DNA of 64,000 bases from Ostrinia nubilalis (taxonomy: Eukaryota > Arthropoda > Insecta > Lepidoptera > Crambidae), in NCBI RefSeq assembly GCF_963855985.1, contig NC_087100.1:6359001-6423000 (forward strand). The letters run 5' to 3'. The position numbers and the translations under genes were made by a program. Under the pieces are notes generated by a model. It worked only from the letters and a program-made list of their open reading frames with translations. It was not told where the DNA came from and did no database searches. Positions 21,801-28,273 of this stretch are shown here, in pieces; within the stretch, counting starts at the first letter, position 1; the number at the start of each line of letters is the position of its first letter.

Positions 21801-22135
21801 GTTGAAAAGTTACCTACATAATGAGGGTTATCGTTTTAGCGCGCACCAGTTTGCGCCACTGTAGAGTAAGGTCATGTCACTTGCTAGTAGCGAAGACAGT
21901 GGCACCAACTGGTGAGTGCGAAAGTGGTAGGAGGACTATCGCATTTGCACTCATCAAGATGGCGCCACTGTAGAGTAAGGTCCTGTCAATCGCCAGGGAT
22001 GCCAACTGTTAAGTATAAAAACGATAGCCCTTATTACTTAATACGTGTAAATCAGCGTTAAGAGAGCTATACCATTGTTGCAGCTCAAACAACATGGAGG
22101 AGTTGGAGAGCCGTAAGATAGTGAGCGGCAACTAG
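6632..22135 (+). CDS. Conserved multi-exon gene, family not recognised (470 aa form)
   Basis: Ten exons join in one open frame: 6632-6870, 6980-7142, 7899-8070, 9057-9109, 15188-15264, 15834-15964, 16683-16881, 17838-18067, 18853-18949 and 22084-22135. All junctions are GT..AG with matching phases. The start ATG sits in a strong context (CAAGATGG). The N-terminal 190 residues look like an ancient folded domain: LYMLLQLYLQNKGW, then GRLILRENGKIILPYEHF, then HGLHLGLEATVRAVVESY, then CPNPACRYYK. The middle is Ser/Gln/His-rich, and the end is helical and charged (ERVVRAFAELARNLQRM, LLDTIQLVQSLRSYLPPP). No signal peptide or membrane segment is visible, so it is probably cytoplasmic or nuclear. I could not name the family. 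Codon use in exons 1 and 6-8 is strongly GC3-biased compared with the AT-rich introns, which supports real coding. Confidence 0.88.
6980..7142 (+). CDS. Unnamed gene exon 2
   Basis: Bounded by TTTTCAG and GTAAGT; 163 nt, entered in phase 2 and left in phase 0. Encodes MMASRVGLDTQGRLILRENG and HFANAVMLKHMNGPHGLHLG, the most strongly conserved-looking part of the protein. Confidence 0.9.
7899..8070 (+). CDS. Unnamed gene exon 3 (CPNPACRYYK motif)
   Basis: Bounded by TTTGCAG and GTAAGG; 172 nt, phase 0 to phase 1. Encodes VVESYTIGREQFGMEKEF and CPNPACRYYK. The CxxxxC spacing may bind metal or may be structural; no second pair of ligands is evident. Confidence 0.9.
8280..8530. other. Unexplained low-AT patch in intron 3
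   Basis: A block clearly less AT-rich than its surroundings, with phrases such as GCCGGGCCTTCAGACGGCTA and CCGGAACGGGAATCCGGC. Its open frames lack splice sites in a usable phase and no domain was recognised. Probably a fragment of an interspersed element. Confidence 0.3.
8631..8843. mobile_element. Foldback element with CCAAGGCTCAGAA termini
   Basis: CCAAGGCTCAGAAACCGG at 8631 and ACCAGTTCTGAGCCTTGG ending at 8843 are imperfect reverse complements around an AT-rich centre that is itself partly palindromic (TATTTAAATAAAATAAAT). It lies in intron 3 of the unnamed gene. No target duplication was identified. Confidence 0.55.
9057..9109 (+). CDS. Unnamed gene exon 4 (acidic linker)
   Basis: A 53 nt exon between TTTACAG and GTGAGT, encoding EMVSFMGAKDNDNNELDS and ending in phase 0. 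It can join in frame to either 9457 (BESS exon) or 15188, which makes it the branch point of the two proposed isoforms. Confidence 0.75.
9457..11628 (+). CDS. Alternative terminal exon: BESS-like motif plus a long NRNSNVQSDV tandem-repeat protein
   Basis: A TTACAG acceptor precedes 9457 and the frame stays open for 724 codons to TAA at 11626-11628. It continues exon 4 in phase 0, giving a 932 aa product from 6632. It opens acidic (ESDASSQDSQTADADNSDSP). A BESS-like segment follows (YHYFAINIASQLRKLPVVEA, then LQVAIQRELIAAR); BESS motifs mediate protein-protein contacts in insect transcription factors, often with a MADF domain, which is absent here. Next come about 30 repeats (9861-10957). The tail is Pro/Ser-rich with three similar VDYSL/IDYSL/VDYTI motifs spaced through it. 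It could instead belong to an independent gene whose first exons are missed. Confidence 0.72.
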   Translation, partial: ESDASSQDSQTADADNSDSPPPAAQMQDQSRSDNCERPRNARKTNESQGAADATNPQDDTSFLRYFDNGSERFRYDGDEYHYFAINIASQLRKLPVVEALSLQVAIQRELIAARCRNMFPYLLTNTPSIPDVDINRSSNVQSDVYVNRNYSNVPSDVFINRNYSNVPSDVFINRNYSNIQSDVHFNRNYSNIPSDVFINRNYSNIQSDVHFNRNYSNIPSDVFINNVPRDFFINRNYSNLQSDVHFSRYYSNIQSDVLINRNSNVQSDVNVNRNSNVQSDIFINRNSNVQSDVLINRNSNVQSDVNVNRNSNVQSDVFINRNSNVQSDVLINRNSNVQSDVNVNRNSNVQSDVFINRNSNVQSDVNVNRNSNVQSDVLINRNSNVQRDVSVNRNSNVQRDVSVNRNSNVQSDVNMNRNYSNVQRDVNVNRNSNVQSDVNMNRNNSNVQSDVNMNRNYSNVQRDVNVNRNYSNVQRDVNVNRNSNVQSDVGMNRNYSNVQSEESDTLSAPIRTENTSARDASDTETDTGPDQNIQTADSPDSLPDSNTDTLIPNSAPNNPSVAVTDSRPVTYAYPVDYSLHVPFLPRAVVRGVALNAPIDYSLSFDDVSSFEEDEMRPSLNIPVDYTISFLRPNPKAPSAHNNIKVPSTIPRPRLPSAPYMRVKPPFLRRSLVRQPRTVSAPTMNPMNDDWYPTSSAQFAPPRTFVNTQLAHAHNVPLTRPYFA
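9861..10957 (+). repeat. Coding tandem repeat: about 30 units of 36 or 39 nt (NRNSNVQSDVNV type)
   Basis: Each unit encodes 12 residues (N-S-N-V-Q-S-D-V-x-x-N-R) or 13 with an extra Tyr or Asn. Early units carry NYSN[VI]PSDVFINR and NYSNIQSDVHFNR variants, middle units the NV/FI/LI variants in rotation, and late units QRDVNV/QSDVNM. The ordered blocks show that multi-unit blocks were copied. All units are multiples of three, so reading frame is kept and other frames, including antisense, stay open by consequence. One unit is damaged (IN-NVPRDFFINR). Confidence 0.92.
11751..11770 (+). terminator. Polyadenylation signals after the BESS exon
   Basis: AATAAA at 11751-11756 and again at 11765-11770, about 125 nt past the TAA at 11628. 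They support 9457-11628 being a terminal exon with its own 3' end. Confidence 0.5.
12344..14408. mobile_element. TIR element of about 2.06 kb carrying an RTE fragment inside
   Basis: The left end CGCACGTTCATAATCAAAC and its complement at 14374-14408 form terminal inverted repeats of about 32 bp with few mismatches. Between them lie AT-rich flanks and the RTE remnant at 12889-13741. The element therefore received a LINE insertion, or the LINE recombined into it. No transposase is visible. Confidence 0.6.
12889..13741 (+). pseudogene. RTE-clade LINE reverse transcriptase fragment
   Basis: Plus-strand remnants match RTE-type reverse transcriptase: FVDYEKALDSIE at the left in another frame, QQGVRQGDVISPILFNTALE, the active-site box WFADDVVIMAE (FADD), and LDGLSRASQQV. 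The tail reads ...ITSEIPQCLKTKV-type motifs and then KWQWAGHIARR-type sequence in a shifted frame. Frameshifts and stops make it non-functional, and both LINE ends are missing. Confidence 0.85.
13742..15187. other. Intronic AT-rich sequence with no gene seen
   Basis: This is the remainder of the intron before 15188. Apart from the right end of the TIR element (to 14408), I see no exon, no inverted repeat of note and no known repeat. The open frame at 14614-14805 has no support. Confidence 0.5.
15188..15264 (+). CDS. Unnamed gene exon 5 of the long form
   Basis: Bounded by ATTGCAG and GTAATT; 77 nt, phase 0 to phase 2, encoding HSQPSEVLTMLKDVFGDLDF then SMKVQ. Only this frame is open. Phase 0 at its start fits direct joining to exon 4 (9109), skipping the BESS exon. 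Confidence 0.8.
15621..15830. mobile_element. Mariner-type MITE abutting a splice acceptor, copy 1
   Basis: Long near-perfect inverted repeats start AAGCCTGGTCCGTGAGCACG at the left and mirror at the right. TA dinucleotides flank both ends (15619-15620, 15831-15832), the target duplication of Tc1/mariner elements. Its right end lies 3 bp before the start of the next exon (15834); the acceptor AG is 15832-15833. A shortened relative lies at 16499-16651. Confidence 0.88.
15834..15964 (+). CDS. Unnamed gene exon 6
   Basis: 131 nt, entered in phase 2 and left in phase 1 at GTGAGT. Encodes DAGAPSLSDSQAVERLLRGS and LAQDYQLPLAPHLAAL. The acceptor TTTAG at 15829-15833 keeps the frame. The better-looking TTTCAG ending at 15853 would give an out-of-frame join from exon 5. 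So either the weak acceptor is used or an extra small exon exists upstream. Confidence 0.75.
16100..16279. mobile_element. MITE with GGGCTTAGTGTGAG termini
   Basis: GGGCTTAGTGTGAGTTTACA at 16100 and its complement ending at 16279 are terminal inverted repeats with an extended internal match (CGTC..CACTAGTGAGCGCG against CGCGCTCACTAG). About 180 bp, no ORF, within the intron between exons 6 and 7. Confidence 0.8.
16338..16484. mobile_element. MITE with GCAGATTACAGACTTTTTGTCG-type termini, copy 1
   Basis: Inverted repeats of about 40 bp with several mismatches enclose a short centre containing GTGCGCACTTTCATACATGT. A relative with the same internal phrase lies at 22947-23130. Non-coding. Confidence 0.7.
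16499..16651. mobile_element. Mariner-type MITE, copy 2 (internally deleted)
   Basis: Ends match the 15621-15830 element (AAGCCCGGTCCGTGAGCACG and mirror), but the inner left arm is missing, leaving about 153 bp. Preceded by TA; the right TA is shifted by one base through a mutation. Its right end is about 30 bp from the acceptor of exon 7. Confidence 0.8.
16683..16881 (+). CDS. Unnamed gene exon 7
   Basis: Bounded by TTTCCAG and GTGAGT; 199 nt, phase 1 to phase 2. Encodes a Gln/His/Ser-rich segment (QDKLSQHQQMLLHQG, YAHSRSASQAGLDSKSKHH) ending EHKLTDFLR. Strong GC3 bias. Confidence 0.88.
17561..17610. repeat. Perfect 23 bp hairpin with AAGG loop
   Basis: The arm TCAGGATGAAAACTATCCTA(TGT) and its exact complement are separated by AAGG. 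It is followed by TCCTGATCCTGA, where part of the arm end is repeated. Confidence 0.9.
17621..17662. repeat. Perfect 19 bp hairpin with AAGG loop
   Basis: The arm GATAGTTTGAGTCCCGAGA and its exact complement are separated by AAGG, the same loop as the hairpin ten bases upstream. Confidence 0.9.
17838..18067 (+). CDS. Unnamed gene exon 8
   Basis: Bounded by CCTCAG and GTGAGA; 230 nt, phase 2 to phase 1. Encodes ANLESLESLSTGGGGSHSSS, an Ala-Thr dipeptide run from GCGACG repeats (17911-17936), then QERVVRAFAELARNLQRM and MCKPYGKQSEQLQK, a likely helical region. The 3' end of this exon is duplicated downstream. Confidence 0.88.
18120..18325 (+). mobile_element. 3' end of a LINE
   Basis: A frame reading DRNKWKSLEDAFVERQAV resembles the C-terminal end of LINE ORF2 proteins. 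It is followed by AT-rich sequence and AATAAAGGCTTATTTTTTT, a tail of the usual type. About 200 bp, splitting the duplicated exon-8 region. Confidence 0.5.
18372..18420 (+). pseudogene. Duplicate of the exon 8 end with its splice donor
   Basis: CTACGGCAAGCAGAGCGAGC, CTGCAGAA and GTGAG repeat the last 30 coding bases of exon 8 and its donor nearly exactly, and the similarity continues into the intron (TCGCTTCTTTA). A weaker third copy lies at 18485-18520 (AGCAGAGCGAGTGTCTGCAG). No acceptor precedes them, so they are decoy donors or dead copies. Confidence 0.85.
18853..18949 (+). CDS. Unnamed gene exon 9
   Basis: Bounded by TTTCAG and GTAAGT; 97 nt, phase 1 to phase 2. Encodes LLDTIQLVQSLRSYLPPPHI and VTSWKNDDKLR, amphipathic then Pro-rich; among the most protein-like segments in the gene. 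Confidence 0.88.
19436..19530. repeat. Left arm of an inner inverted repeat flanking the RTE remnant
   Basis: ATGCCTCCAACTCCTACTGC ... AAGTTGTCTTGTTTCTATCT is mirrored at 21040-21125 and occurs again in direct orientation at 21150-21212. Probably a small element that was split by the RTE insertion and partly duplicated. Confidence 0.65.
19530..21040 (+). pseudogene. RTE-clade LINE remnant with 3' GAAC tail
   Basis: Decayed plus-strand ORF2 in several frames: LKNYRPISLPSHVYKLFSRV (reverse transcriptase block), AFVDYEKA, the MAETVEDLG-type block, NRRIQLGW, TYGSETWSL, and the C-terminal DIVRRIAKIKWQW and AAQDRLLWKSLGED. It ends CGTCATTCGGCTAAAACGAACGAACGA. Multiple stops and frameshifts. An inserted MITE (20322-20504) splits the QTVQLGRSNFE motif. 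Confidence 0.85.
20322..20504. mobile_element. Harbinger-type MITE inserted in the RTE remnant
   Basis: Inverted repeats GGCTGGTTATAGTGTCACGC and mirror, flanked by TTA at 20319-20321 and 20505-20507. Removing the element and one TTA makes the RTE codons QLGRSN contiguous, so the empty site is known. A 3 bp TTA duplication is typical of PIF/Harbinger elements. Confidence 0.88.
21821..22034. mobile_element. Miniature element with ATGAGGGCTATCG termini, copy 2 (inverted)
   Basis: Reverse-complement copy of 5747-5960 over its whole length, with ends ATGAGGGTTATCGTTTTAGC and ACGATAGCCCTTAT. It ends about 50 bp upstream of the last exon of the unnamed gene. Confidence 0.85.
22084..22135 (+). CDS. 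Unnamed gene last coding exon
   Basis: Acceptor TTGTTGCAG; phase 2 entry; encodes SNNMEELESRKIVSGN then TAG at 22133-22135. The frame stays open beyond TAG for 47 codons to TAA at 22277-22279 (Pro/Ala/Arg-rich), a possible readthrough extension. Confidence 0.8.
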
Positions 22136-22279
22136 CCGGGCGGCGCGCGCCCCCCGCCGCCCGCGGGGCTCTGCTCGCCCTTCGTGCCGCGCCCCGCCCC
22201 CCCGCGCGCGCCCGAGCGCGTCGCTGCCCCCGCTGCAGCCGCCCCTGCCGTCGAAGAGCCCGTCGCGAGGACGCAATAA
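22136..22279 (+). other. In-frame GC-rich extension after the stop codon
   Basis: TAG is followed by C and then 47 sense codons ending in TAA. Composition is GC-rich like the gene's coding exons and unlike the AT-rich DNA downstream. Toward its end another frame also looks protein-like (PPLPSKSPSRGRNN). It may be a readthrough tail, a coding tail truncated by a recent nonsense change, or simply a GC-rich 3' UTR. Confidence 0.4.
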
Positions 22280-22311
22280 CTGTAACCGTTAGCCTAGTGG
22301 TGTGTCCACAC

Positions 22312-22824
22312 TAGGGACAGAGTAAATACAAATGAGTAGGTCATCTTCATAGAAACGCATCGAGCGCGAATAAATTTTGTCAGTGTGTGCGTGCGCGCCG
22401 CATACGTATTGGCGCGCTCACATACAAACCGCGCTCGATGCGTTTCTATGAAGATGACCTACTCATTTGTATTTATTCTGCTAGGGATGTTATGGATATG
22501 TAATGTAGTTTCGGTTATGGATACGGATATAGGATTAATATTATACCGGTTTCGGTTACGGATATTTTTTTATTTCGGATATCCGAAAGTTTTGGTTACG
22601 GTTACGGATATTTGTGCTTTAGAATGAAATTTGCAATAGTTGTCCAACACGGTTCAGTGTTCATTGTGTCCAAAAAGTAATAAAAAAATAAAAATTCATA
22701 CTAGATGGCATCATAAAGCTAAAGGCTGTTATGCCTTTACATATAATGCTATACAAAAAACAATTTACATCCGAAACTTTTGAATCGGTTACGGTTACGG
22801 TTACGGATATCCATAACATCCCTG
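22312..22824. mobile_element. hAT-type MITE inserted in the outer element
   Basis: Ends TAGGGATGTTATGGATAT (left, itself interrupted) and ATATCCATAACATCCCTG (right), flanked by the 8 bp duplication GTCCACAC (22304-22311 and 22825-22832). The interior has repeated GGTTACGGATAT motifs. An 8 bp duplication and CAGGG-like ends indicate hAT. Confidence 0.85.
22318..22480. mobile_element. Innermost MITE, CAGAGTAAATAC termini
   Basis: Inverted arms (CAGAGTAAATACAAATGAGT and mirror) of about 50 bp around a centre with GTGTGTGCGTGCGCGCCGC. Flanked by CTAGGGA at 22311-22317 and 22481-22487, which duplicates the first bases of the hAT element. It is therefore the latest of the three insertions. Confidence 0.88.
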
Positions 22825-22946
22825 GTCCACACTGGGCGCACGGGTTCGCGCGGCACACTCGACATCCTGCTCACTCAAGAGCAGGGTGAGTAGGATGACC
22901 AGCGTGCCGCGCGAGCCCGTGCGCCCAGTGTGGACGCACCATAGGA

Positions 22947-23130
22947 CCATAGACTTTTTGTCGACGAATAGTTGGGTCGGGCTGTTAATCACTGTATGGA
23001 CATGTATGGAAGTGCGCACACTTTCTTTCAAATAAAAAACTATTCTATTCTATTCACATTGGTATCGGCCGATTCTTCATATCGGGCCCAACTATCGGCC
23101 GACTAAAAGTCTGTAGTCTGCGGGGAGTCT
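22947..23130. mobile_element. MITE with ACAGACTTTTTGTCG-type termini, copy 2
   Basis: CATAGACTTTTTGTCGACGA at the left and CCGACTAAAAGTCTGTAGTC at the right are inverted, and internal GTGCGCACACTTTC matches the 16338-16484 relative. The centre has a CTATTCTATTCTATTC run. Confidence 0.7.
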
Positions 23131-23133
23131 TAA

Positions 23134-23226
23134 GTGGGCAATTTTGATTACTATTATCATGGCAATGCGGATAAAATTAAAAACAATACTAGTTTCAAAT
23201 TCTCGTCAAAAATTGCCCGCGTAAGA
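23134..23226. mobile_element. Short inverted-repeat element GGGCAATTTTGA
   Basis: TAAGTGGGCAATTTTGA and TCAAAAATTGCCCGCGTA flank about 60 bp. No target duplication assigned. Confidence 0.5.
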
Positions 23227-23277
23227 GCACCTTACATTTCTTCGCTACAACATCTATAGGGCATTCAACACCAAAAA

Positions 23278-23398
23278 CTATGTTTCATTCCACAGCGCGA
23301 ATGTATCGTAAAAAATTTCGTTCACACTAGAATCGACATTGAATACATTTATTTTGTTATTTCTACGGTACCATTCGCGCTGGATTGCATAAAACAAG
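23278..23398. mobile_element. Short TIR element with internal AGCGCGAATG
   Basis: Imperfect inverted repeats of about 32 bp (CACAGCGCGAATGTATCGTA against TACGGTACCATTCGCGCTGG) bound 121 bp. Non-coding. Confidence 0.6.
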
Positions 23399-26300
23399 TT
23401 GCATGTGTAGGATTTTATCCTATCCTTGGATACCTTTGAAGTATTCTGGTAAGAACTGGTATCTCTTGAAAGCCGTGACTTGTAAAATTTAATAATGAAA
23501 TTAGGCGGTCAAGCGGAGACCGGCGCGGCGGTCCCGGCTAGTGCGGAGTCGCCACTCCTCCAGGCGAGGGCTTAATTATAATCCTTAATGTAACGACGTA
23601 AGGTATAGGCGTCTAATATTAAATCCTGTGTGTATCTTGTAACGTTGTTCGGGTTACTTCTGTCTGAAGCACAAATTGGGAGTCCAGTGTATATTTTCGT
23701 TTACATTTTCGGGTATACTCGCTTTACTTGTTGGTGTTTGTTATCTTTTACATTTTTGCTTTTATTCTTTAGGTACACTATATTTTATCTTATTTTTCTG
23801 TTATATTTCATACGAGACCAGTATGCTATTTTATCGCTTTTGATGTTATGGATCTTATAGGATAAGATATTTCTTGGTTATTATTACGTACGATTACGGT
23901 TCGTCCTAGTTACGATATGTTTAATCTCAGTTTATTGTCGTAAGTGCATTATTTACACTGTGATAGAGGTGTAATAGATGTAGGCCTGAGCGAAGTCTTG
24001 ACACGAATGTAACATATTGGAGTAATATTATTGTGTAGTGAACTTGGGTTACGTACTAAGCCCCTGACATCACTGAATCATTGGAAATAAAAGAGTATTT
24101 TTATGATAATGTTGGCATACTCTGATGTGAGTGCGTGTAAGACATGGCCGCTAAGTTTCTGGCAGGGACCTCTTGAATTGACAACTGTTACGTAAAATTA
24201 TGGCGGTGAACAGTTGTTACGGGTTACGCGTGTCAGATGCTAAATTAAGAATTGATTTATTAAAACTAAAGGGCGATCCATCAGCGTCGCCATGTTTAGA
24301 ATGAACTATTAATGGTTTATATGTTTTTATTGATGTGTGTATGTAAAGAGAATCCGAAAACACCTTAAGTAACCCTCTGGTCCCTGGTTTCTAGCCATAA
24401 TCATTGTGTGCGCGTTTGTTGTGGATCGCCATGTCTTGTCTGCGAGTGGTAGGATGGATAGTATCTCATTGAAGACTGCAATTTTTCACGTTGTCTTAGC
24501 TAATGTTGCCTGTGAATGTATTTAATTAGGTTCGGTAAGTTATAGGCGGAAGGCACTGCATGTTGAGTAATATTTGACATATAAAACGTAGTTGTACTTG
24601 TATTGAATAGGTGTCTATCGCACACATTATAAATACGAAATTGCATTTAAATTGTCAGTTTACACGTTGGCAATGGTTGTGTTGGCCTACGCCATGTCTA
24701 GTGCCAGTATGAATATTGTCGCAACATGCAGTGTGAGGATGGTCAGAGGTTAGTTCCTTTGATCAGTTAAGTAGTTCGCAAGATATTTGATGAACCGTGT
24801 TAGTTTCATTCGACGTAAACATAAAAAAGAGAGTTTCAGAATACCTTTACATTCTTCCAAAGCAATACAAAAATTAAAATGTTATTGTTTGCCTTCAACG
24901 TAAAGCTAAAAAGGTCAATGAAACTAACATGATAAATGTACACATAAAACACGACTTGCTACTTCCAAAACATCACGAATGTGAAATAATGAACTATCTT
25001 CATAAGTTTGTTAGTGCAATAATAAGGCAAAGCCTACTTTAAAAATAAAATTTTGTATCTTAGTACTATAATTCTAAATTATAAATAAAATTGATTATCA
25101 TCGCGTTAGAGAGGCGTGAAAGGTTGTAATGTATCTTATAAGTATTTTTGTCGTGGTCTCTGTTTATTTGATGGTTTGTTGTGTTAATCTAACTTTTTAT
25201 TGTACGACTTTTGTAAACTAAGTGCAGCTTTCAACGTTTCGTGCATTATCAAAAATACGTTTGCCTTGTATTTGATTTGTTTATTGGGCGTAATTAAGGA
25301 CATTGTTATTTTGTAGGAGTACCTATTTTGTGGTATAATATCTGTATATCCAAATATGTAACGAGGCTATTACGTTTTCAACTACAACTAACAAGTCGAA
25401 CGATGCGCGCAGTAGTATAAGGTTGATTGATATGTGTAACCGTCAAACACTCTCGAAGAAGTATTATAAAATTCCAAAAGAATCTCTCTCTCTCTGTATT
25501 AGTTTAAGCTTTCTAGTCAAAAACGATTTCATTTTTTCAACATTTTTATTGGATAACATGTTAACATGAGAATCATTGATATCTGGCGTAACTAACATAC
25601 CTTAGCATCACTCTATTTACTTTTTATTGCCTTGGATTTGATGAAAATTCATTTTGAACAGTAGGTGGTCATAGATTTTTTTAGGTTTAGCGAGTGTCAA
25701 GTATTTCAAGCATTTTTTACATATTTTCAAGCTTGATTCGTATTATCTATTTATTTATTGACAAAATGATCTCATAAATTGACTTAACATCGTAATATTC
25801 ATTTTTTCATAAAAGCTAGAATATCATGGTTATCATGTTCGAGAGAAATATTCAAAATTATTTATAGTGTTTTATCAGAATCCAATATTACTTTATTCAA
25901 TCATTACATTTTATTTCCTTATTTATCTTAGTTTTTAGATTTGACATTACCTTCTATTTATCTACTTACGTAATCGTCTATAATCCAGTTTCCTATACTA
26001 TTTTGCTGTAATTAAATTAAAATTAATGTTATCAAACATTTTGGCCCCTGTATCCTGTGATATGTTTATTTTAATTATTTTGTTTAAAGCAAAACACATT
26101 ATTTCTAGAGTGATGACAATTTACACAGATGTGTAGTGACTTCCAGATTGCTGAGAAAATAAATCTCCCAGTACGTTAAGTTATGGAATGATGTTTGGCC
26201 TTGCCATGTAATTTATTTGCCGACTTATAATATTTTATTATCTTTATCATATAAAAGTGGAATTTTAGTGATCGAAGTGCTTAGAAATAAATGATATGAT

Positions 26301-27400
26301 TAAAACTATGTCTTTTCTTGAAGCCATATCAAAGTAATAAAACTTATTAAAACTAGCGTGTCCCATGATTAGGTGAGAAATAAAATCGCAACAAAAGGCA
26401 TTTTTAAAATCTTTATTTCCTTTTACATATAAATAATATGAAAATTTACATTAAATGACATTTATATGCTTAAAATATGAAATATATTAACGAAAAGCAC
26501 CTTTATCTAAATTTCAATATTTAAAATGTAAGATCTCATATAAATGACTAACACACAACACGTAGCTAAGATTACTTAAGATTTATTGAATCACATTCAA
26601 CATAATTGGAATGATAAATCGGAGATAAATCCAGTCCATGAAATCCCTTAATACATTTATGCACAAAAACTGCAAACTCAGTTCATAACATACTAATTTA
26701 ACATGCAAACTCTTTACTATTTTGTTCTAACAAGAAAAGATTGAGTAATTATTTATTTACTGTATATGAGATTGGTACCAGAAAAACTGGAGTTAACTTA
26801 TTTTCCTTGTAACATTTTGTCTTATACGAAATATAATAGTAAATTCGTAGCAAACACTAGTAAACGTTGAACAATAATTCAGTGGTGCTATTTACAGTGC
26901 GACACAACAATGCGATAAATCGTTATTAAAATACGAATTCGATGTCAGTACGTGTGCGCTTACCGTCATCATATTCAATGAGTCTTATTTGTATCGTTTT
27001 GCATTAATATATTTCCATCACAAGTTATCTCGATGAGTACAAAATTCACGAGGTAGTCAGTAGTATTGTATTTGTGGATGAAAAACATAACGATAAATAA
27101 CGTAGTTTTTTTAATACACCAAAAGAATTAATTGGTTCCGATAACAATCAATGTAATACATAATATGTTCGTTCTTTACCAACGCTCTGTAAACACATCC
27201 CTAATATACAATAGCAGTCTGTTTTAAAATAATGTAATATTTGTATTGTATAGCCTGGTAGGTTTAGTCACTAATTTTCCTATAACTTACGGTTGGTTCA
27301 CGGGAGATGATAACATTTCGTACATAGCGTAAGTATGAGTATTAAGTACTTATTTACCTTGATAATTCAGGCATGCGACTGACCATCTCTAAATCGGTAG
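23399..27400. other. AT-rich sequence between convergent genes, no gene seen
   Basis: No exon, inverted element or known repeat was recognised. AATAAA occurs on the plus strand at 26336-26341 and 26379-26384, and on the minus strand at 26417-26412. These could be the ends of long 3' UTRs of the two convergent genes meeting near 26.4 kb, but such motifs are expected by chance in AT-rich DNA. The open frame at 23630-23860 has no support. Confidence 0.4.
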
Positions 27401-27419
27401 GAGTAGCCGTGGGATAGAT

Positions 27420-28018
27420 AGGTTTACTTCTGAAGAGTTCAATGGCTTGTATAGTGATGCGTGTATCATCAGTGGAATAGTCGCAGGCCAGATGGGCTTA
27501 CTTCTGAGGAGCACATCAGTTTCTTCGGTGTAAGTCGTTAGGCGATTAGCCGTACTTTATCTGGGCTCGTTTGGTGAGGTGCGTAATGAGTCGACCGGCC
27601 ATGGGCTACATAGGCTTACTTCTGAGGAGCTTGACATCCTGTTCAATAGCGTGGGTGTCATAAGAGGAGTAACAGCGGGCTTACTTCTGACTTTTGCGGA
27701 GTGTACCGGCTTGTTCGTAGACGTGTGTCATCAAGGCAGTAGCCACGGGATAGTGAGTCTTACTTCTGAGGAGTTCATCGGTGGTGGGTGTCATCAGTCG
27801 AGCGAGCAGCCACGGTCTAAATGGGCTTACTTCTGAGTATCTCATGGTGCGTCCAGACTGGGCGAATTAGCTCGCGCGGCACGCTGGTCATCCTGCTCAC
27901 TCAAGAGCGAAATGTTGAGTTTGCCGCGCGAGCAAATTCGCCCAGTCTGGACGCACCATCAGAATATTTGGCGGCAGATGTGTCTTCACGGGTGTAACAG
28001 CGGGCTTACTTCTTCTTT
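27420..28018. repeat. Degenerate minisatellite with GGGCTTACTTCTGAGGAG core
   Basis: The core recurs about seven times (near 27423, 27495, 27607, 27677, 27756, 27822 and 28000) at spacings of about 60-110 bp. Between cores, GTGTCATCA and AGCCACGGG-type phrases recur in the same order. The last unit is interrupted by a MITE at 27845-27958. The array ends about 40 bp from the METTL9 stop codon, so it probably lies in that gene's 3' UTR. Confidence 0.75.
27845..27958. mobile_element. MITE with TGGTGCGTCCAGACTGGGCG termini, TCA target duplication
   Basis: A compact foldback of 114 bp: inverted arms of about 45 bp with CTCGCGCGGCA, flanked by TCA at 27842-27844 and 27959-27961. Same family as 22298-22941. 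Inserted in the minisatellite. Confidence 0.88.
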
Positions 28019-28052
28019 TTCTTACGAATTCGTTGCTAGTCCTGCGGCCGGA

Positions 28053-28273
28053 TCAGTTGCCAGGTTCGATGGGCGCCGGTTGGAACACGTAGACGGAGTC
28101 GTCGAGCCAGTAGTAGGCCTGGGCGAAGTCTCCCTCGCACAGGTAGGGCGCGCGCGCCCACGCCCTCAGCGCCCAGCCCGCGCTTCGCATTTGTTCGACT
28201 AAAGCCGTCGCTTGCTCCTCGAAGCCGGCTCCAGTTACGCCCAGTCGCTCTTCGGGCTTGTGGTCTGCTGTCA
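28053..28273 (-). CDS. METTL9: METTL9 last coding exon
   Basis: Acceptor CTTACAG at 28280-28274, phase 1 entry; 221 nt to TGA at 28055-28053. Encodes TADHKPEERLGVTGAGFEEQ then APYLCEGDFAQAYYWLDD and VYVFQP, the usual METTL9 C terminus, with a short extra tail (IEPGN). Confidence 0.94.

Larger units (their letters stand above)
22298..22941. mobile_element. Outer element of a three-level nest, TGGTGYGTCCACAC termini
   Basis: TGGTGTGTCCACAC at 22298 and GTGTGGACGCACCA ending at 22941 are inverted repeats flanked by TAG on both sides (22295-22297, 22942-22944). The right part (22825-22941) holds both arms of a foldback with CGCGCGGCAC. The same family occurs at 27845-27958 with a different 3 bp duplication (TCA). 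Confidence 0.82.
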
